DNA of 64,000 bases from Bombiscardovia nodaiensis (GTDB lineage: Bacteria > Actinomycetota > Actinomycetes > Actinomycetales > Bifidobacteriaceae). Position numbers and translations under genes: made by a program. The notes under the pieces are model-generated. The model did not search any database, had not been told where the DNA came from, and saw only the letters and a list, made by a program, of their open reading frames with translations. Shown in pieces: positions 15,313 through 22,816 of this stretch. The DNA lies in NCBI GenBank assembly GCA_033127725.1, contig AP026798.1, positions 806,001-870,000 of the forward strand, given 5' to 3'. Numbering within the stretch: position 1 is the first letter of the stretch; each line of letters begins with the position of its first letter.

Positions 15313-16313
15313 GTGTGTTGGTGGTGTCGTGTTTGTGTGTGTTGAGTGTGGTGGGAGGGTGTGCTGTGTGTGATTTTCTTAAGGGTTCTGGTTCTGGTTC
15401 TTCGTCTTCTTCGTCGTCGTCTGCTGGGGTGCGTCGGGCTCCTGATGGGAGTGCGTTGACGCCGGTGCAGGAGTATGTGGGGCAGGGGTTTTTGCCTGGT
15501 GCTTCTGAGGAGGGTGTGCGGTTGGTGCGGGCTCATGAGGGGCAGATTCGTGAGCGTGTGGTGTCGTTTATGCGGCAGCGGTGGCATGTGGAGGTGAGGG
15601 TGAATGCGGTGTGGCCGGGTCGGCGGAGCGCAGCAGTGTATGTGTCGTGTCAGGATCCGGTGTTTACGGTGGGGTTGAATGTGAGGCTTGATAGGGAGGG
15701 TCAGGTGGTGGGGGATCCTGTTGATCAGTGGGAGGAGCTTCAGACGGCGGTGATGACCGGTTTGTTTTATCGGGCGTATCAGGGTGAGTATGATCAGTTG
15801 AATGAGTTTTTGAGGGGTGAGGCGTCTAGGTTGGGTTTGTATGGGATGCGTCCTGAAGCGCTGCAGAGAACGCAGTCGGTGGGTTATGTAACACCGTGGA
15901 TGTTTGTTGCGATGGCTGGAAGTGATTATCAGGATGTGGTGGATGCGTTTGTGGCTGGTGAGGATTTGCCGGTGGAGCGGTTGCGGGTGATGTTTGAGGC
16001 TGATATTGCTCGTGAGCGTGAGCATGTGTTGGATCGTGAGCGGGGGATGGTGGTGAATACGCCGATTCAGTTGTATGCGGCGTCGGATACGTTGCCTTCG
16101 AAGTCGGTGGTGGATCGGGTTGAGGCTGATTTGCGGGCGTGGTCTGGTTCGCATGTGTTACCACCGACGGGGTATACGATCACGATTTTCAAGAATTCAA
16201 TCGTGAACCGAGTGGGCTTACCCAACGGCGACAACGTAGATACCGGGCAAGTGCCTGGGGGTCCTGCGGACGGTATTAAGATCCGGTATCTGTATTTTAA
16301 TGGGACAGAATAG
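15294..16313 (+). CDS. Lipoprotein, DUF1672-like, T7SS-locus associated
   Basis: This 339-residue protein has a signal peptide with lipobox V-G-G-C, followed by a Ser-rich linker. The start is uncertain: GTG 15294 gives one Arg before the hydrophobic core, and TTG 15309 would overlap the upstream stop. The mature part begins with TPVQEYVGQGF and continues with FMRQRWHVEVRVNAVWPGR and VYVSCQDPVF. This resembles, from memory, the staphylococcal DUF1672 lipoproteins, whose function is not known. The last 40 codons (from about 16180) return to C-rich codon use, so the composition boundary falls inside the gene. Lipoproteins in T7SS effector loci can be immunity proteins, but that is inference. 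Confidence 0.65.
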   Translation: MDPRGLSVLVVSCLCVLSVVGGCAVCDFLKGSGSGSSSSSSSSAGVRRAPDGSALTPVQEYVGQGFLPGASEEGVRLVRAHEGQIRERVVSFMRQRWHVEVRVNAVWPGRRSAAVYVSCQDPVFTVGLNVRLDREGQVVGDPVDQWEELQTAVMTGLFYRAYQGEYDQLNEFLRGEASRLGLYGMRPEALQRTQSVGYVTPWMFVAMAGSDYQDVVDAFVAGEDLPVERLRVMFEADIAREREHVLDRERGMVVNTPIQLYAASDTLPSKSVVDRVEADLRAWSGSHVLPPTGYTITIFKNSIVNRVGLPNGDNVDTGQVPGGPADGIKIRYLYFNGTE

Positions 16314-16505
16314 GCGGTGACATCATGGGCAACAATATCGCGGGGCAGGAGTATTTGAGTGTTCACCGGTGAACACTATGATCTGCTCTCCGCTCATTCG
16401 TGCGTTCGGTACTCATTTCGGCCGCTTACGGCAAAATAAGAACTTGCACAGCTTGCGGTGGAGTGTCAGCGGTTGTCAGATGTGTGTGTGCTGCCTGCAA
16501 GGCCC
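16314..16505. other. Gap after the lipoprotein gene; no credible gene
   Basis: Between the lipoprotein stop and the convergent YukD-like gene there is 192 bp. An ATG at 16325 gives only 15 codons and no site precedes it. The one clear structure is a 20-bp palindrome at 16358-16377. Nothing else coding was found here. Confidence 0.6.
16358..16377. promoter_or_regulatory. 20-bp perfect palindrome
   Basis: AGTGTTCACC is followed directly by its exact reverse complement, with no loop. A hairpin with no loop and no T run is a poor terminator, so a dimeric-regulator binding site or a recombination/junction scar is more likely. It lies near the point where base composition changes from C-poor to normal. 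Confidence 0.5.
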
Positions 16506-16760
16506 CTATACTAGTACTACCTGCGAGCCGGTGACTAAGCCGGAGTCTTGGATTTTACAGTTGGGGTTGAGCAAGGCACCCGTGCCCTTGTCCATCAAGG
16601 CTATGTCGCCTTGAGCTGAGTAGCGGTCGGGTTCGCGGCTCTGCAGAATTTCCGCAATCAGCGCGCTGGCCTGCCCTACGGTGAGTTGGATGGGAGTCCA
16701 CAGGTCGTAAGACTTGTGAGTGGCAGGCAGGCTGACCTCAAGCATTATTTTGTCGTTCAT
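16506..16760 (-). CDS. YukD/EsaB-like ubiquitin-fold protein
   Basis: This 84-residue protein starts at ATG 16760; the ATG 6 nt upstream is too near the GGAAGGA site. The pattern is that of the YukD family: a short beta-hairpin (MLEVSLPATHKSYDLW), a helix (TVGQASALIAEILQ), and a C-terminal stretch GTGALLNPNCKIQDSGLVTGSQVVLV-like (final residues DSGLVTGSQVVLV) as in the ubiquitin fold. YukD/EsaB is a small cytoplasmic regulator or component of T7SSb. It is the only minus-strand gene in this locus and diverges from the FHA gene at 16947. Confidence 0.78.
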   Translation of the reverse strand: MNDKIMLEVSLPATHKSYDLWTPIQLTVGQASALIAEILQSREPDRYSAQGDIALMDKGTGALLNPNCKIQDSGLVTGSQVVLV

Positions 16761-16843
16761 GAGCATATCCTTCCAATTTGGTGCAGTTCACGGCCGCGGG
16801 GCATATGCGAGGCAGCTTTGCCCCTACCCCTATGATATATCGT

Positions 16844-16872
16844 TTGCGAATCTGCTATAAGATTCTTATAAG
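16844..16872 (+). promoter_or_regulatory. Sigma-70-type promoter for the FHA gene cluster
   Basis: TTGCGA (16844-16849), a spacer of exactly 17 bp, and TATAAG (16867-16872) fit a vegetative promoter. It would give a leader of about 65 nt before ATG 16947. It lies in the 186-bp divergent region between the YukD-like and FHA genes. Confidence 0.5.
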
Positions 16873-16946
16873 GGAGAACTGCAATACTCACCGGCCATGT
16901 GTGCCGTAGGATTGAAGTAGCAAGGTGGCTGGGGAAGAAGGGCGTA

Positions 16947-18197
16947 ATGAAAGAGAAGACTCTACGAGACAGGCATACCGGGGCGACGACGCTCATGCTG
17001 CGCACCAAAAGGGGTGAGCTCCTCAACTATACCCAGGCCGAGTGGCTCCTGGGCCAATCTTCGCACTCCCTTCTGCCTTTTAAATATGAGCCCAAGGGTA
17101 AGGGTGCCATTTTCTATTACGACACTACGGGCCTGCCCAGCCTGGCGGACTACCTGCGAATGAGCATTTCCGGCGTGCAGTACGCGAGCCTGCTGCGTTC
17201 GCTCGCCCAGTTGGGGGACCTCAGCGCCAGGGAGCAGCTGCCTTTGGAGAGCATCAGGTTTGAGCTAGACCATGTTTTTGTGGAAGATGACAGTCTGCGT
17301 TTTGTCTGCGTCCCCCTGCAGCCGCTGCCCGCCCAGCAGACTTCAATACTGGGCTTGCTGGCGCTCTTGAGCGAGAGTAAGCGGGTGAAGTTTACCCTTC
17401 TCGGCGATGCTGCCCTACTTGAGGCGGTCTCTGATTTTAGCCGGCGAACAGCCCTGTTCTCCGCCTTTGACTTTGACGAGTTCCTGACTGCCACCCTGCC
17501 CTCGCAAGCTGCACAGAGCAGCCGCTCCCAGGACCCACTCCAGCCGGAGGGTTCGCTTTCGCCCGCGGCCGTGTTCGACCCCTTTGGTCCGCCCGCTAAG
17601 GCTACTAGCGCCCAGCAAGCCGTTCCCGCTGAGCCGGTACTTGAGCAAACGGACTCCTCCACCGTTCGCACGAATCGCACCAATGATGCAGCGAGTTCCA
17701 GTGCCCCGCCACAGGACCATGCCCAGAATGAAGCCAAAGCTACGCCAGCTCAGGAAGCCGGACCAGCAGCTGAGGGAGGGTTGCCTGCGGGCGGGGGTGG
17801 GCAGGAAGGTAGCCCAGCCAAGGGCGGTACTCGTATGCTCTCGGGTGCCCTGCCCTCCGGAGGGCTGTCTGCCGAGCGGGAGCCTGACGGGCAGGCAGCA
17901 ACTCCCCCTTTCTCGCTGGTGCAGGTGTCTACAGGCCAACGTTTGTGCCAGGCCACCCAGGCTGTGACTTTGGGCAGGTCGGAAGCTTGCGAAGCGCAAG
18001 TGGTGGGCAATACGAACGTGAGCCGTATGCACGCTGTGGTCAGGCGCCTGCCTGCAGGAGGTTTCAGCGTGGTCGATCTCGGCTCAGCCAATGGCACCAC
18101 GGTGCGTGGGCAAATCTTGAGCAAGGGGCAGTCGGCTCAGCTGGCGGCAGGGGAGTCCTTCTTGGTTGCAGACGAGCTTATTCGCATAGACGAATAG
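16947..18197 (+). CDS. FHA-domain protein with EssB/DUF6382-like N-terminal domain
   Basis: This 416-residue protein starts at ATG 16947 behind GGGGAAGAAGG. Residues 1-180 form a globular domain that resembles DUF6382, from memory a domain found with C-terminal FHA modules. A long Ala/Pro/Gln-rich linker (about 185-315) leads to an FHA domain at about 325-416 with the phosphothreonine-binding signature GRSEAC, SRMHAV and LGSANGTTVRG. No transmembrane helix is visible, unlike EssB. FHA domains bind phosphothreonine, so the protein may link Ser/Thr kinase signalling to secretion, in parallel with the FHA domain of EssC. It begins the second effector module. Confidence 0.75.
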   Translation: MKEKTLRDRHTGATTLMLRTKRGELLNYTQAEWLLGQSSHSLLPFKYEPKGKGAIFYYDTTGLPSLADYLRMSISGVQYASLLRSLAQLGDLSAREQLPLESIRFELDHVFVEDDSLRFVCVPLQPLPAQQTSILGLLALLSESKRVKFTLLGDAALLEAVSDFSRRTALFSAFDFDEFLTATLPSQAAQSSRSQDPLQPEGSLSPAAVFDPFGPPAKATSAQQAVPAEPVLEQTDSSTVRTNRTNDAASSSAPPQDHAQNEAKATPAQEAGPAAEGGLPAGGGGQEGSPAKGGTRMLSGALPSGGLSAEREPDGQAATPPFSLVQVSTGQRLCQATQAVTLGRSEACEAQVVGNTNVSRMHAVVRRLPAGGFSVVDLGSANGTTVRGQILSKGQSAQLAAGESFLVADELIRIDE

Positions 18198-18301
18198 GCT
18201 CCGGTGGAGTAAAGTTACTAGTAGGTAGCCTAATGAGGGGTTCACCAGGGTAAGCGAAAGTTTAGCAGTGCGGCGGCTTTGCGGAAGTGCAGGTGATTGA
18301 G

Positions 18302-18733
18302 ATGGCCTACGAACAGGTGCTACGTGACCGCGTAGACAACTTGGATTCTCGGATCCATGCCCTAGAAGGCGAACTGTCCCAGGCCCGTAAGGATTTAGCG
18401 GAAGGGCAGGAGCTGCAGACATACTTGCGCACAACGCAAGCTGATTTTGAAGGTCATCAGCAGCACAGGCGTACGGCCTTGCGCGTTGTGGGCGATTCGA
18501 GACTGCGGACCCGAACCTTGCAATCATACGTGGATCGCATGGGCGAGAATTTGAACGGGAACAGGGCTAGGGCAGTGTCCCAGAGTGTGCAAGATACGCT
18601 CAGGGCCACAGACCTGCGTGTTCAGCACTTGAGTGACGTGGTGGATGACTTGGAGCGCTCGCTCTCGAACACATGCACCTACCAGAGCGAAATGCAAGAC
18701 CAGCTGAGGCGCTTGCTCAGCCAGGAACCATAA
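18302..18733 (+). CDS. Coiled-coil DUF5082/YwqH-like protein
   Basis: This 143-residue protein is almost wholly helical, with heptad-like stretches (DNLDSRIHALEGELSQARKD; SDVVDDLERSL). There is no signal peptide or membrane segment. ATG 18302 is preferred over GTG 18287, though both sites are weak (AGGTGATTGAG precedes the ATG). It is of similar length and layout to the YwqH-like protein at 13566 and opens a series of three small helical proteins before the effector candidate at 19468. Role as T7SS chaperone or partner is inferred from position. Confidence 0.6.
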   Translation: MAYEQVLRDRVDNLDSRIHALEGELSQARKDLAEGQELQTYLRTTQADFEGHQQHRRTALRVVGDSRLRTRTLQSYVDRMGENLNGNRARAVSQSVQDTLRATDLRVQHLSDVVDDLERSLSNTCTYQSEMQDQLRRLLSQEP

Positions 18734-18775
18734 GTGTGTAGACCGAAGGGCCACTGAGAGAAGGCGAGGAAGCCC

Positions 18776-19060
18776 GTGGACAGCAATCTCATAATAGACG
18801 ACGACTATGTTCTGCGCTTGGGCGCAGAGTGCCAGCGGCAGGGCAAAGCCGTAGAGGACCTGCTCAACCGCTACCTGCGGGTGATGGCGATGATCAGTTC
18901 GGAGGCTGTCCCGGATGGGGAAATACACCGGGCAACGGTCGAATTCGTCAATCAGGCTGGCCGGCTCAGCGGCAAGGTGGGGGAAGCCTCCCAACTCGTG
19001 AGCAAGATTTGTAGCTCATTCATCGCTCAAGTAGATGGGGATGATCAGTTCTTGTACTGA
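18776..19060 (+). CDS. Small helical WXG100-like protein
   Basis: This 94-residue protein starts at GTG 18776 behind AAGGCGAGGA. It is made of two helices with a break near residues 45-50 (SEAVPDGEIH), the size and shape of WXG100 proteins, but it has no W-x-G. The tail reads QVDGDDQFLY. It sits between two other small helical proteins and is likely to be a T7SS partner or substrate. No precise family was recognised. Confidence 0.55.
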   Translation: MDSNLIIDDDYVLRLGAECQRQGKAVEDLLNRYLRVMAMISSEAVPDGEIHRATVEFVNQAGRLSGKVGEASQLVSKICSSFIAQVDGDDQFLY

Positions 19061-19131
19061 CTAATCGGGCCCTTGGGGAAGGGGCCGGGAGTGCAGAGGG
19101 TCTACAGCGGTTCTACAGGAGAGGGGTAATC

Positions 19132-19413
19132 ATGGCAGGCACTATTGCTGTCAATACGGCAGCCTTGGCCAAGCAGATTCGGGAGCTGAGCAGTATTGCG
19201 GCAGAGTGCGAAAACTGTGCGGTCAAGAGCGGGCCCGACGCGGCTGCGAGCGGCGAGTCCATCGAAGCCTTGCAGCGATTGGAAGGGGAGTATGAGCTCT
19301 TGCAAAAGGCTTTAGGGCATTTAGCGAGGAGCTCCCAAGAGTATTTTCAGGCTGCCCTAGCCGCAGCCATTGAAGCAGACAAGGAAGCAGAGCGTCAGTT
19401 CAGCGATGCCTGA
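19132..19413 (+). CDS. Small helical protein, DUF5344/YwqI-like
   Basis: This 93-residue protein starts at ATG 19132 behind GAGAGGGGT. It has short N-terminal sequence, Ala/Gly/Ser in the centre and a long C-terminal helix ending in ADKEAERQFSDA. Size and pattern resemble YwqI-type proteins that precede LXG toxins, and it lies directly before the effector candidate at 19468. It has two Cys near residues 25-28 (ECENC). Confidence 0.55.
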   Translation: MAGTIAVNTAALAKQIRELSSIAAECENCAVKSGPDAAASGESIEALQRLEGEYELLQKALGHLARSSQEYFQAALAAAIEADKEAERQFSDA

Positions 19414-19467
19414 TGGCAGACGGAGTCATCTGCCGACGCAGCTGCCTTACTGGAAGGGGTGAGAACA

Positions 19468-20631
19468 ATGGCCTATAGAGATTTTCGTACGAGCACGCTA
19501 GACCGCCTGCTCGAATTGGTGAAGCAAGTTGAACCTGGCGATTCAATGGCGAGCCGTGCTGCCGACTGGATTGGCGACAGGGGTATTGCCCTCAAAAGAT
19601 GGGCGGTGGGGCTCAACCCTGGAGACTCCCTCGCCAGCATGGACTCCTACCTCAAGCAAACTGCAGATGTCAACAATACGTCTGCGGACGAGATTCGCCG
19701 CATCTGGCAGAAGGTGAATGACGACAATAGTCAGTATTCCACCCGCTTTTTGGAACTGTGGGCGGACTTGAAAGATTTGCACCGGCAGATTGACATCCTC
19801 GAGTCCACCATTAACCCCGCAGCAGGCTCTTTCACGGCTCAGCACATCACAGCAGTGGTGGGGTCGAGCATCGACTCGTACCTGGATTACAGCAATCTTT
19901 TGAAACAGATGGTCGGTAAGGGGTTGACCAGCCAGGATTTGACCGATCTTAAAAATAACAACCCTATGCTGCTGAATAAGGTTTTGCGCAACCTTTCGGC
20001 AGTCTTTATCCCCTTGATTCCAAGCCTAGGGGTGGGTCAGAAGTGGGAGCTCCCTGTAGGGCCAGGCTTAGTGCTCTCCTACGAAGCTGGACTCTCTTCA
20101 CCAGGGAATTCTGTACATGTTGATCTGTCAGCTCCATTGAAGGAGCAACGTCTACAGATTGAGGACATGGTCTCCTTATCAGTAAACGGTCCTGGAGTAG
20201 AAGTTGACAAGTACGGACGCCCGGTTGACCACAATCCCCTGGAGCCTGGGGATACCAAGTGGGAGTTGGATTGGGCTGCATCAATCACTGGAATGGAGTC
20301 AACTTGGACTCGTACGCATAACGGTAGTAAGCAGAAATATGAAGTAGCGTTTAAATATAGGTCTCCGTCTGCCTCTGTTGGCTATGGAGTCGAAACTCAT
20401 GTAGGCACTGATACGCTCTCAACCGACTTGAAGTTAACTGCCTCTGTTGTACCCTGGGTACCTCTCAAAGTTCCTGAGATTCATGGACCTCAACGAGTTC
20501 CTGAATTTCACTTTCCTCATATTGAAATACCCGGTCTCGTACCAGATCCTGCGTGGAATCCGAATCAAGAACCAGCAAATCCTTGGTTGGTGTTCCCCTG
20601 GTTTGAGCCAGTATTCCAATTCGCTTTCTAA
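19468..20631 (+). CDS. Candidate T7SS effector with novel C-terminal domain
   Basis: This 387-residue protein starts at ATG 19468 behind GGAAGGGGTGAG. Residues 1-190 are helical with a WXG-like turn region (DEIRRIWQKVNDDN; LELWADLKDLHRQIDILE), fitting an N-terminal T7SS targeting domain. From about residue 195 it changes to beta-rich sequence (LPVGPGLVLSYEAGL, VSLSVNGPGVEVDKYGRP, YEVAFKYRSP, LSTDLKLTASVVP), as in a beta-sheet domain. The end is Pro/Trp-rich and repetitive (VPEIHGPQRVPEFHFPHIEIPG). There is no signal peptide and no recognised toxin motif. The 3' part is more AT-rich than the first half. It is followed by tandem lipoproteins that may be its immunity or receptor partners. Confidence 0.6.
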   Translation: MAYRDFRTSTLDRLLELVKQVEPGDSMASRAADWIGDRGIALKRWAVGLNPGDSLASMDSYLKQTADVNNTSADEIRRIWQKVNDDNSQYSTRFLELWADLKDLHRQIDILESTINPAAGSFTAQHITAVVGSSIDSYLDYSNLLKQMVGKGLTSQDLTDLKNNNPMLLNKVLRNLSAVFIPLIPSLGVGQKWELPVGPGLVLSYEAGLSSPGNSVHVDLSAPLKEQRLQIEDMVSLSVNGPGVEVDKYGRPVDHNPLEPGDTKWELDWAASITGMESTWTRTHNGSKQKYEVAFKYRSPSASVGYGVETHVGTDTLSTDLKLTASVVPWVPLKVPEIHGPQRVPEFHFPHIEIPGLVPDPAWNPNQEPANPWLVFPWFEPVFQFAF

Positions 20632-20648
20632 CGTGCAAAGGATTTGTT

Positions 20649-21314
20649 ATGCGAGCCAGTCGTGTGGGCGTGCTGAGTAGGTGGGTGGCTGTTGTGGTGC
20701 TGCTACTGTTGTGGCTTCCATTGTTGTCGGCTTGTGGCGGGAAAGCTAATAGTGTGGGTTCTTCAGGAGAGTCATCGCCGGGGTCGTCGTTTGGTTTGGA
20801 TGATCGTAGGTTGGATAAGGCAACAGTAAGGGTGGTGTTTCCTTTTGATTTTGTGCGTCATGTTTTTTATGATGCTGAAGTTAATACTCCTGCGAAGGTG
20901 GCTGCTGATTTGAAGGCTCAGTCTGAGTTTTATTCTGATGCGCGTGCTCAGTCCAACGGAGATGTGGTTGTTATGATGACAAAGTCTCAGCATGAGCGGG
21001 TGGTGCAAAGGGATGAAAGTATAATTCGTGCTTCTGAGCAAAGGTTTGTGAAGAGTAATCGGGATTACCGGTATGTGATTGGTGATGATCAGCAATCGGT
21101 TTCTATTTGGGCGAACAAATATCTGAACCCAAATACGTATGCGGATATTGCTCAAATTGTTCCGGGTATGGTAGGTGTTGTGTATTACTTGCAGGGTCAT
21201 ACTGGGCCTTGGCAGATGGTAATTTCCTTGTATAACTGTCATTCTAATGAGTTAGTGAAACGTTTCAACTTTTATGAGTCATTCAACATGGAATACGATC
21301 GGTTGGGTGATTGA
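20649..21314 (+). CDS. Lipoprotein, tandem paralog 1
   Basis: This 221-residue protein has an Arg-containing N-terminus, a hydrophobic core (VVVLLLLWLPLL) and lipobox L-S-A-C. After a Ser/Gly-rich linker the mature domain contains KATVRVVFPFDFV, DDQQSVSIWANKY and GHTGPWQMVISLYNCHSNELV. ATG 20649 follows AAAGGA, 17 bp after the effector-candidate stop. It is closely related along its whole length to the next gene. Placement after an effector-like gene suggests a surface immunity protein, by inference. Confidence 0.65.
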   Translation: MRASRVGVLSRWVAVVVLLLLWLPLLSACGGKANSVGSSGESSPGSSFGLDDRRLDKATVRVVFPFDFVRHVFYDAEVNTPAKVAADLKAQSEFYSDARAQSNGDVVVMMTKSQHERVVQRDESIIRASEQRFVKSNRDYRYVIGDDQQSVSIWANKYLNPNTYADIAQIVPGMVGVVYYLQGHTGPWQMVISLYNCHSNELVKRFNFYESFNMEYDRLGD

Positions 21315-21316
21315 TC

Positions 21317-21979
21317 ATGTGTGTCAGGGCTGAGCGTGTAATGGGTCGGTGGGTGTCTGTTGTGGTGTTGCTGTTGTGGCTTCCTTTACTTACAGCCTGT
21401 GGAGGTAAGCCTGCTGGTGTGGGTCCTTCGGTGGAGTCTTCGCCTGGGTCGTCGTTTGGTTTGGATGATTGGGGTTTGGATAAGGCGACGGTGAGGGTGG
21501 TGTTTCCTTTTGATTTTGTGAGTCATGCTCTTTATAGTAAAGAGTCTAAGACTCCAGCTGCGGTAGCTGCAGGGTTTAAGGCTGATACTGAGTTTTATTC
21601 TGATGCGCGTGCGGAGCCCAATGGTGATGTGGTTGTTGTGATGACACAGTCTCAGCATGAGCGGTTGGTGGAGAGAGATGAAGGCTCTATTCGTGCTGCT
21701 GAGCAGAGTTTCGTAAAGAGTAATCAGGATTACCGGTATGTGGTTAGTGATGATCAGCAGTCGGTTTCTATTTGGGCGAACAAATATTTGAGTCCCGATA
21801 TGTTTTTTAATGTTACTGCGGCTGTTCCGGTTTTAATAGGTGTTATGTATTACATGCATGGTCATACCGGTCCTTGGCAGATGGTGATTTCCTTGTATAA
21901 CTGTCATTCCAATGAGTTAGTGATACGGTACAACTTTTATGAGCCAGCTAGCATGGAATACGATCGGTTGGGTGATTGA
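21317..21979 (+). CDS. Lipoprotein, tandem paralog 2
   Basis: This 220-residue protein is a duplicate of the preceding gene, with lipobox L-T-A-C and the same blocks SSPGSSFGLDD, KATVRVVFPFDF, DDQQSVSIWANKY and HTGPWQMVISLYNCHSNELV. ATG 21317 lies 2 nt after the preceding stop; the alignment of the basic N-terminus (RAERV against RASRV) supports it over ATG 21341. The most divergent part is residues 150-175 (SPDMFFNVTAAVPVLIG). Both genes end in the same bases, GGTTGGGTGATTGATCATG, so the unit was duplicated with its flank. Confidence 0.65.
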   Translation: MCVRAERVMGRWVSVVVLLLWLPLLTACGGKPAGVGPSVESSPGSSFGLDDWGLDKATVRVVFPFDFVSHALYSKESKTPAAVAAGFKADTEFYSDARAEPNGDVVVVMTQSQHERLVERDEGSIRAAEQSFVKSNQDYRYVVSDDQQSVSIWANKYLSPDMFFNVTAAVPVLIGVMYYMHGHTGPWQMVISLYNCHSNELVIRYNFYEPASMEYDRLGD

Positions 21980-22082
21980 TCATGAGTCATTTGGCATTGA
22001 AATGGACCAGTTAGGGGAGTGAGGTGCTTGGAGATATTGCGGTTGAAGGTATGAAATCTTGGAAACGAAGGGTGGGGTTGGA
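21980..22082 (+). other. Short gap with remnant of a third lipoprotein start
   Basis: Directly after paralog 2 an ATG in the same relative position as the paralog 2 start opens only ten codons (MSHLALKWTS) before a stop. It may be the scar of a third copy. The rest of the 103-bp gap shows nothing clear. Confidence 0.35.
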
Positions 22083-22673
22083 ATGGAACAGACAACGATT
22101 ATTTTTAATGGGGCTATCAGCCTAGAGCTGCCGGAGGATTTCGTGGCGGCCTCGCAGGAGGAAGCCGAAGCCTTTCTTTTGCGGGTCAACAATGGGGAGC
22201 ACGGCGGGGAAGGCCAGATGGCACCTGATCAGCTGCTCAGAGCGCACTCGCTTGCGGCCGACAGCCTCTACCGGAGCAAAGACCAGAAGCAAACCTTCAT
22301 GATGGGAGAAATAACGCCAGTGGAGTGGCGCGATACTGATCTGGAGGCGCACCTGGGCGACTACTACCAGTGGTTCATGCACACCCAGCCGCTGATGAAG
22401 AATGTCAATATGGGTGCCCGCCGCCTAGACTTGCAGGCGGGTGGCGACAGGGTAGGTTTGCTGAACTATACTTTTGCTACCCCCTACGACGACTGGTACG
22501 TCTGCTTCTTCCTGCTGCCGGCCGACGGGCACGAAGCCTGGCTCCTGCTCATGTGCTCCACGAACGAAAACCCTTCTACGGCCTTCCAATTCGTGGGCAT
22601 GGGCAACTCTCTGGGCCTGGCCCATAGCTCTTCAGCCCAGGCAGTAGTCCCAGCTCAAGGGGCTCAGCAGTAA
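22083..22673 (+). CDS. Conserved hypothetical protein closing the T7SS locus
   Basis: This 196-residue soluble protein starts at ATG 22083 (weak GGGGTTGGA site). It opens with [19 protein letters not shown], a beta-strand followed by a Pro-Glu-Asp-Phe turn of the sort seen in DcrB/PsbP-like folds, but that is only a resemblance. The middle contains [19 protein letters not shown] and [19 protein letters not shown]. There is no signal peptide. Its codon use is like the housekeeping genes. It could be cytoplasmic and T7SS-related or simply the last conserved gene before carA. Confidence 0.55.
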   Translation: MEQTTIIFNGAISLELPEDFVAASQEEAEAFLLRVNNGEHGGEGQMAPDQLLRAHSLAADSLYRSKDQKQTFMMGEITPVEWRDTDLEAHLGDYYQWFMHTQPLMKNVNMGARRLDLQAGGDRVGLLNYTFATPYDDWYVCFFLLPADGHEAWLLLMCSTNENPSTAFQFVGMGNSLGLAHSSSAQAVVPAQGAQQ

Positions 22674-22816
22674 AACTTAAGGAGCTGAGGACACGCTCCG
22701 TGGGCTGCTCGGCAGTTACCTGCGGGGCGGCTGCGGCTGCGGCTGGCAGCGGCGGCAAAATCCAGGGGAGTGGATACACTGAAATCCCGAACATCCGCTG
22801 CGATAAAGGGGTTTGG

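Noticed and set aside
15096..16154. 352-codon minus-strand frame opposite the lipoprotein gene
   Set aside because: It arises from the C-poor composition of the plus strand, which removes stop codons on the other strand; its translation is His/Arg/Pro/Thr repeats.
22700..22816. N-terminal extension of CarA
   Set aside because: The extra 39 codons are low-complexity Ala/Gly with no family match and a clear ribosome site lies before GTG 22817.
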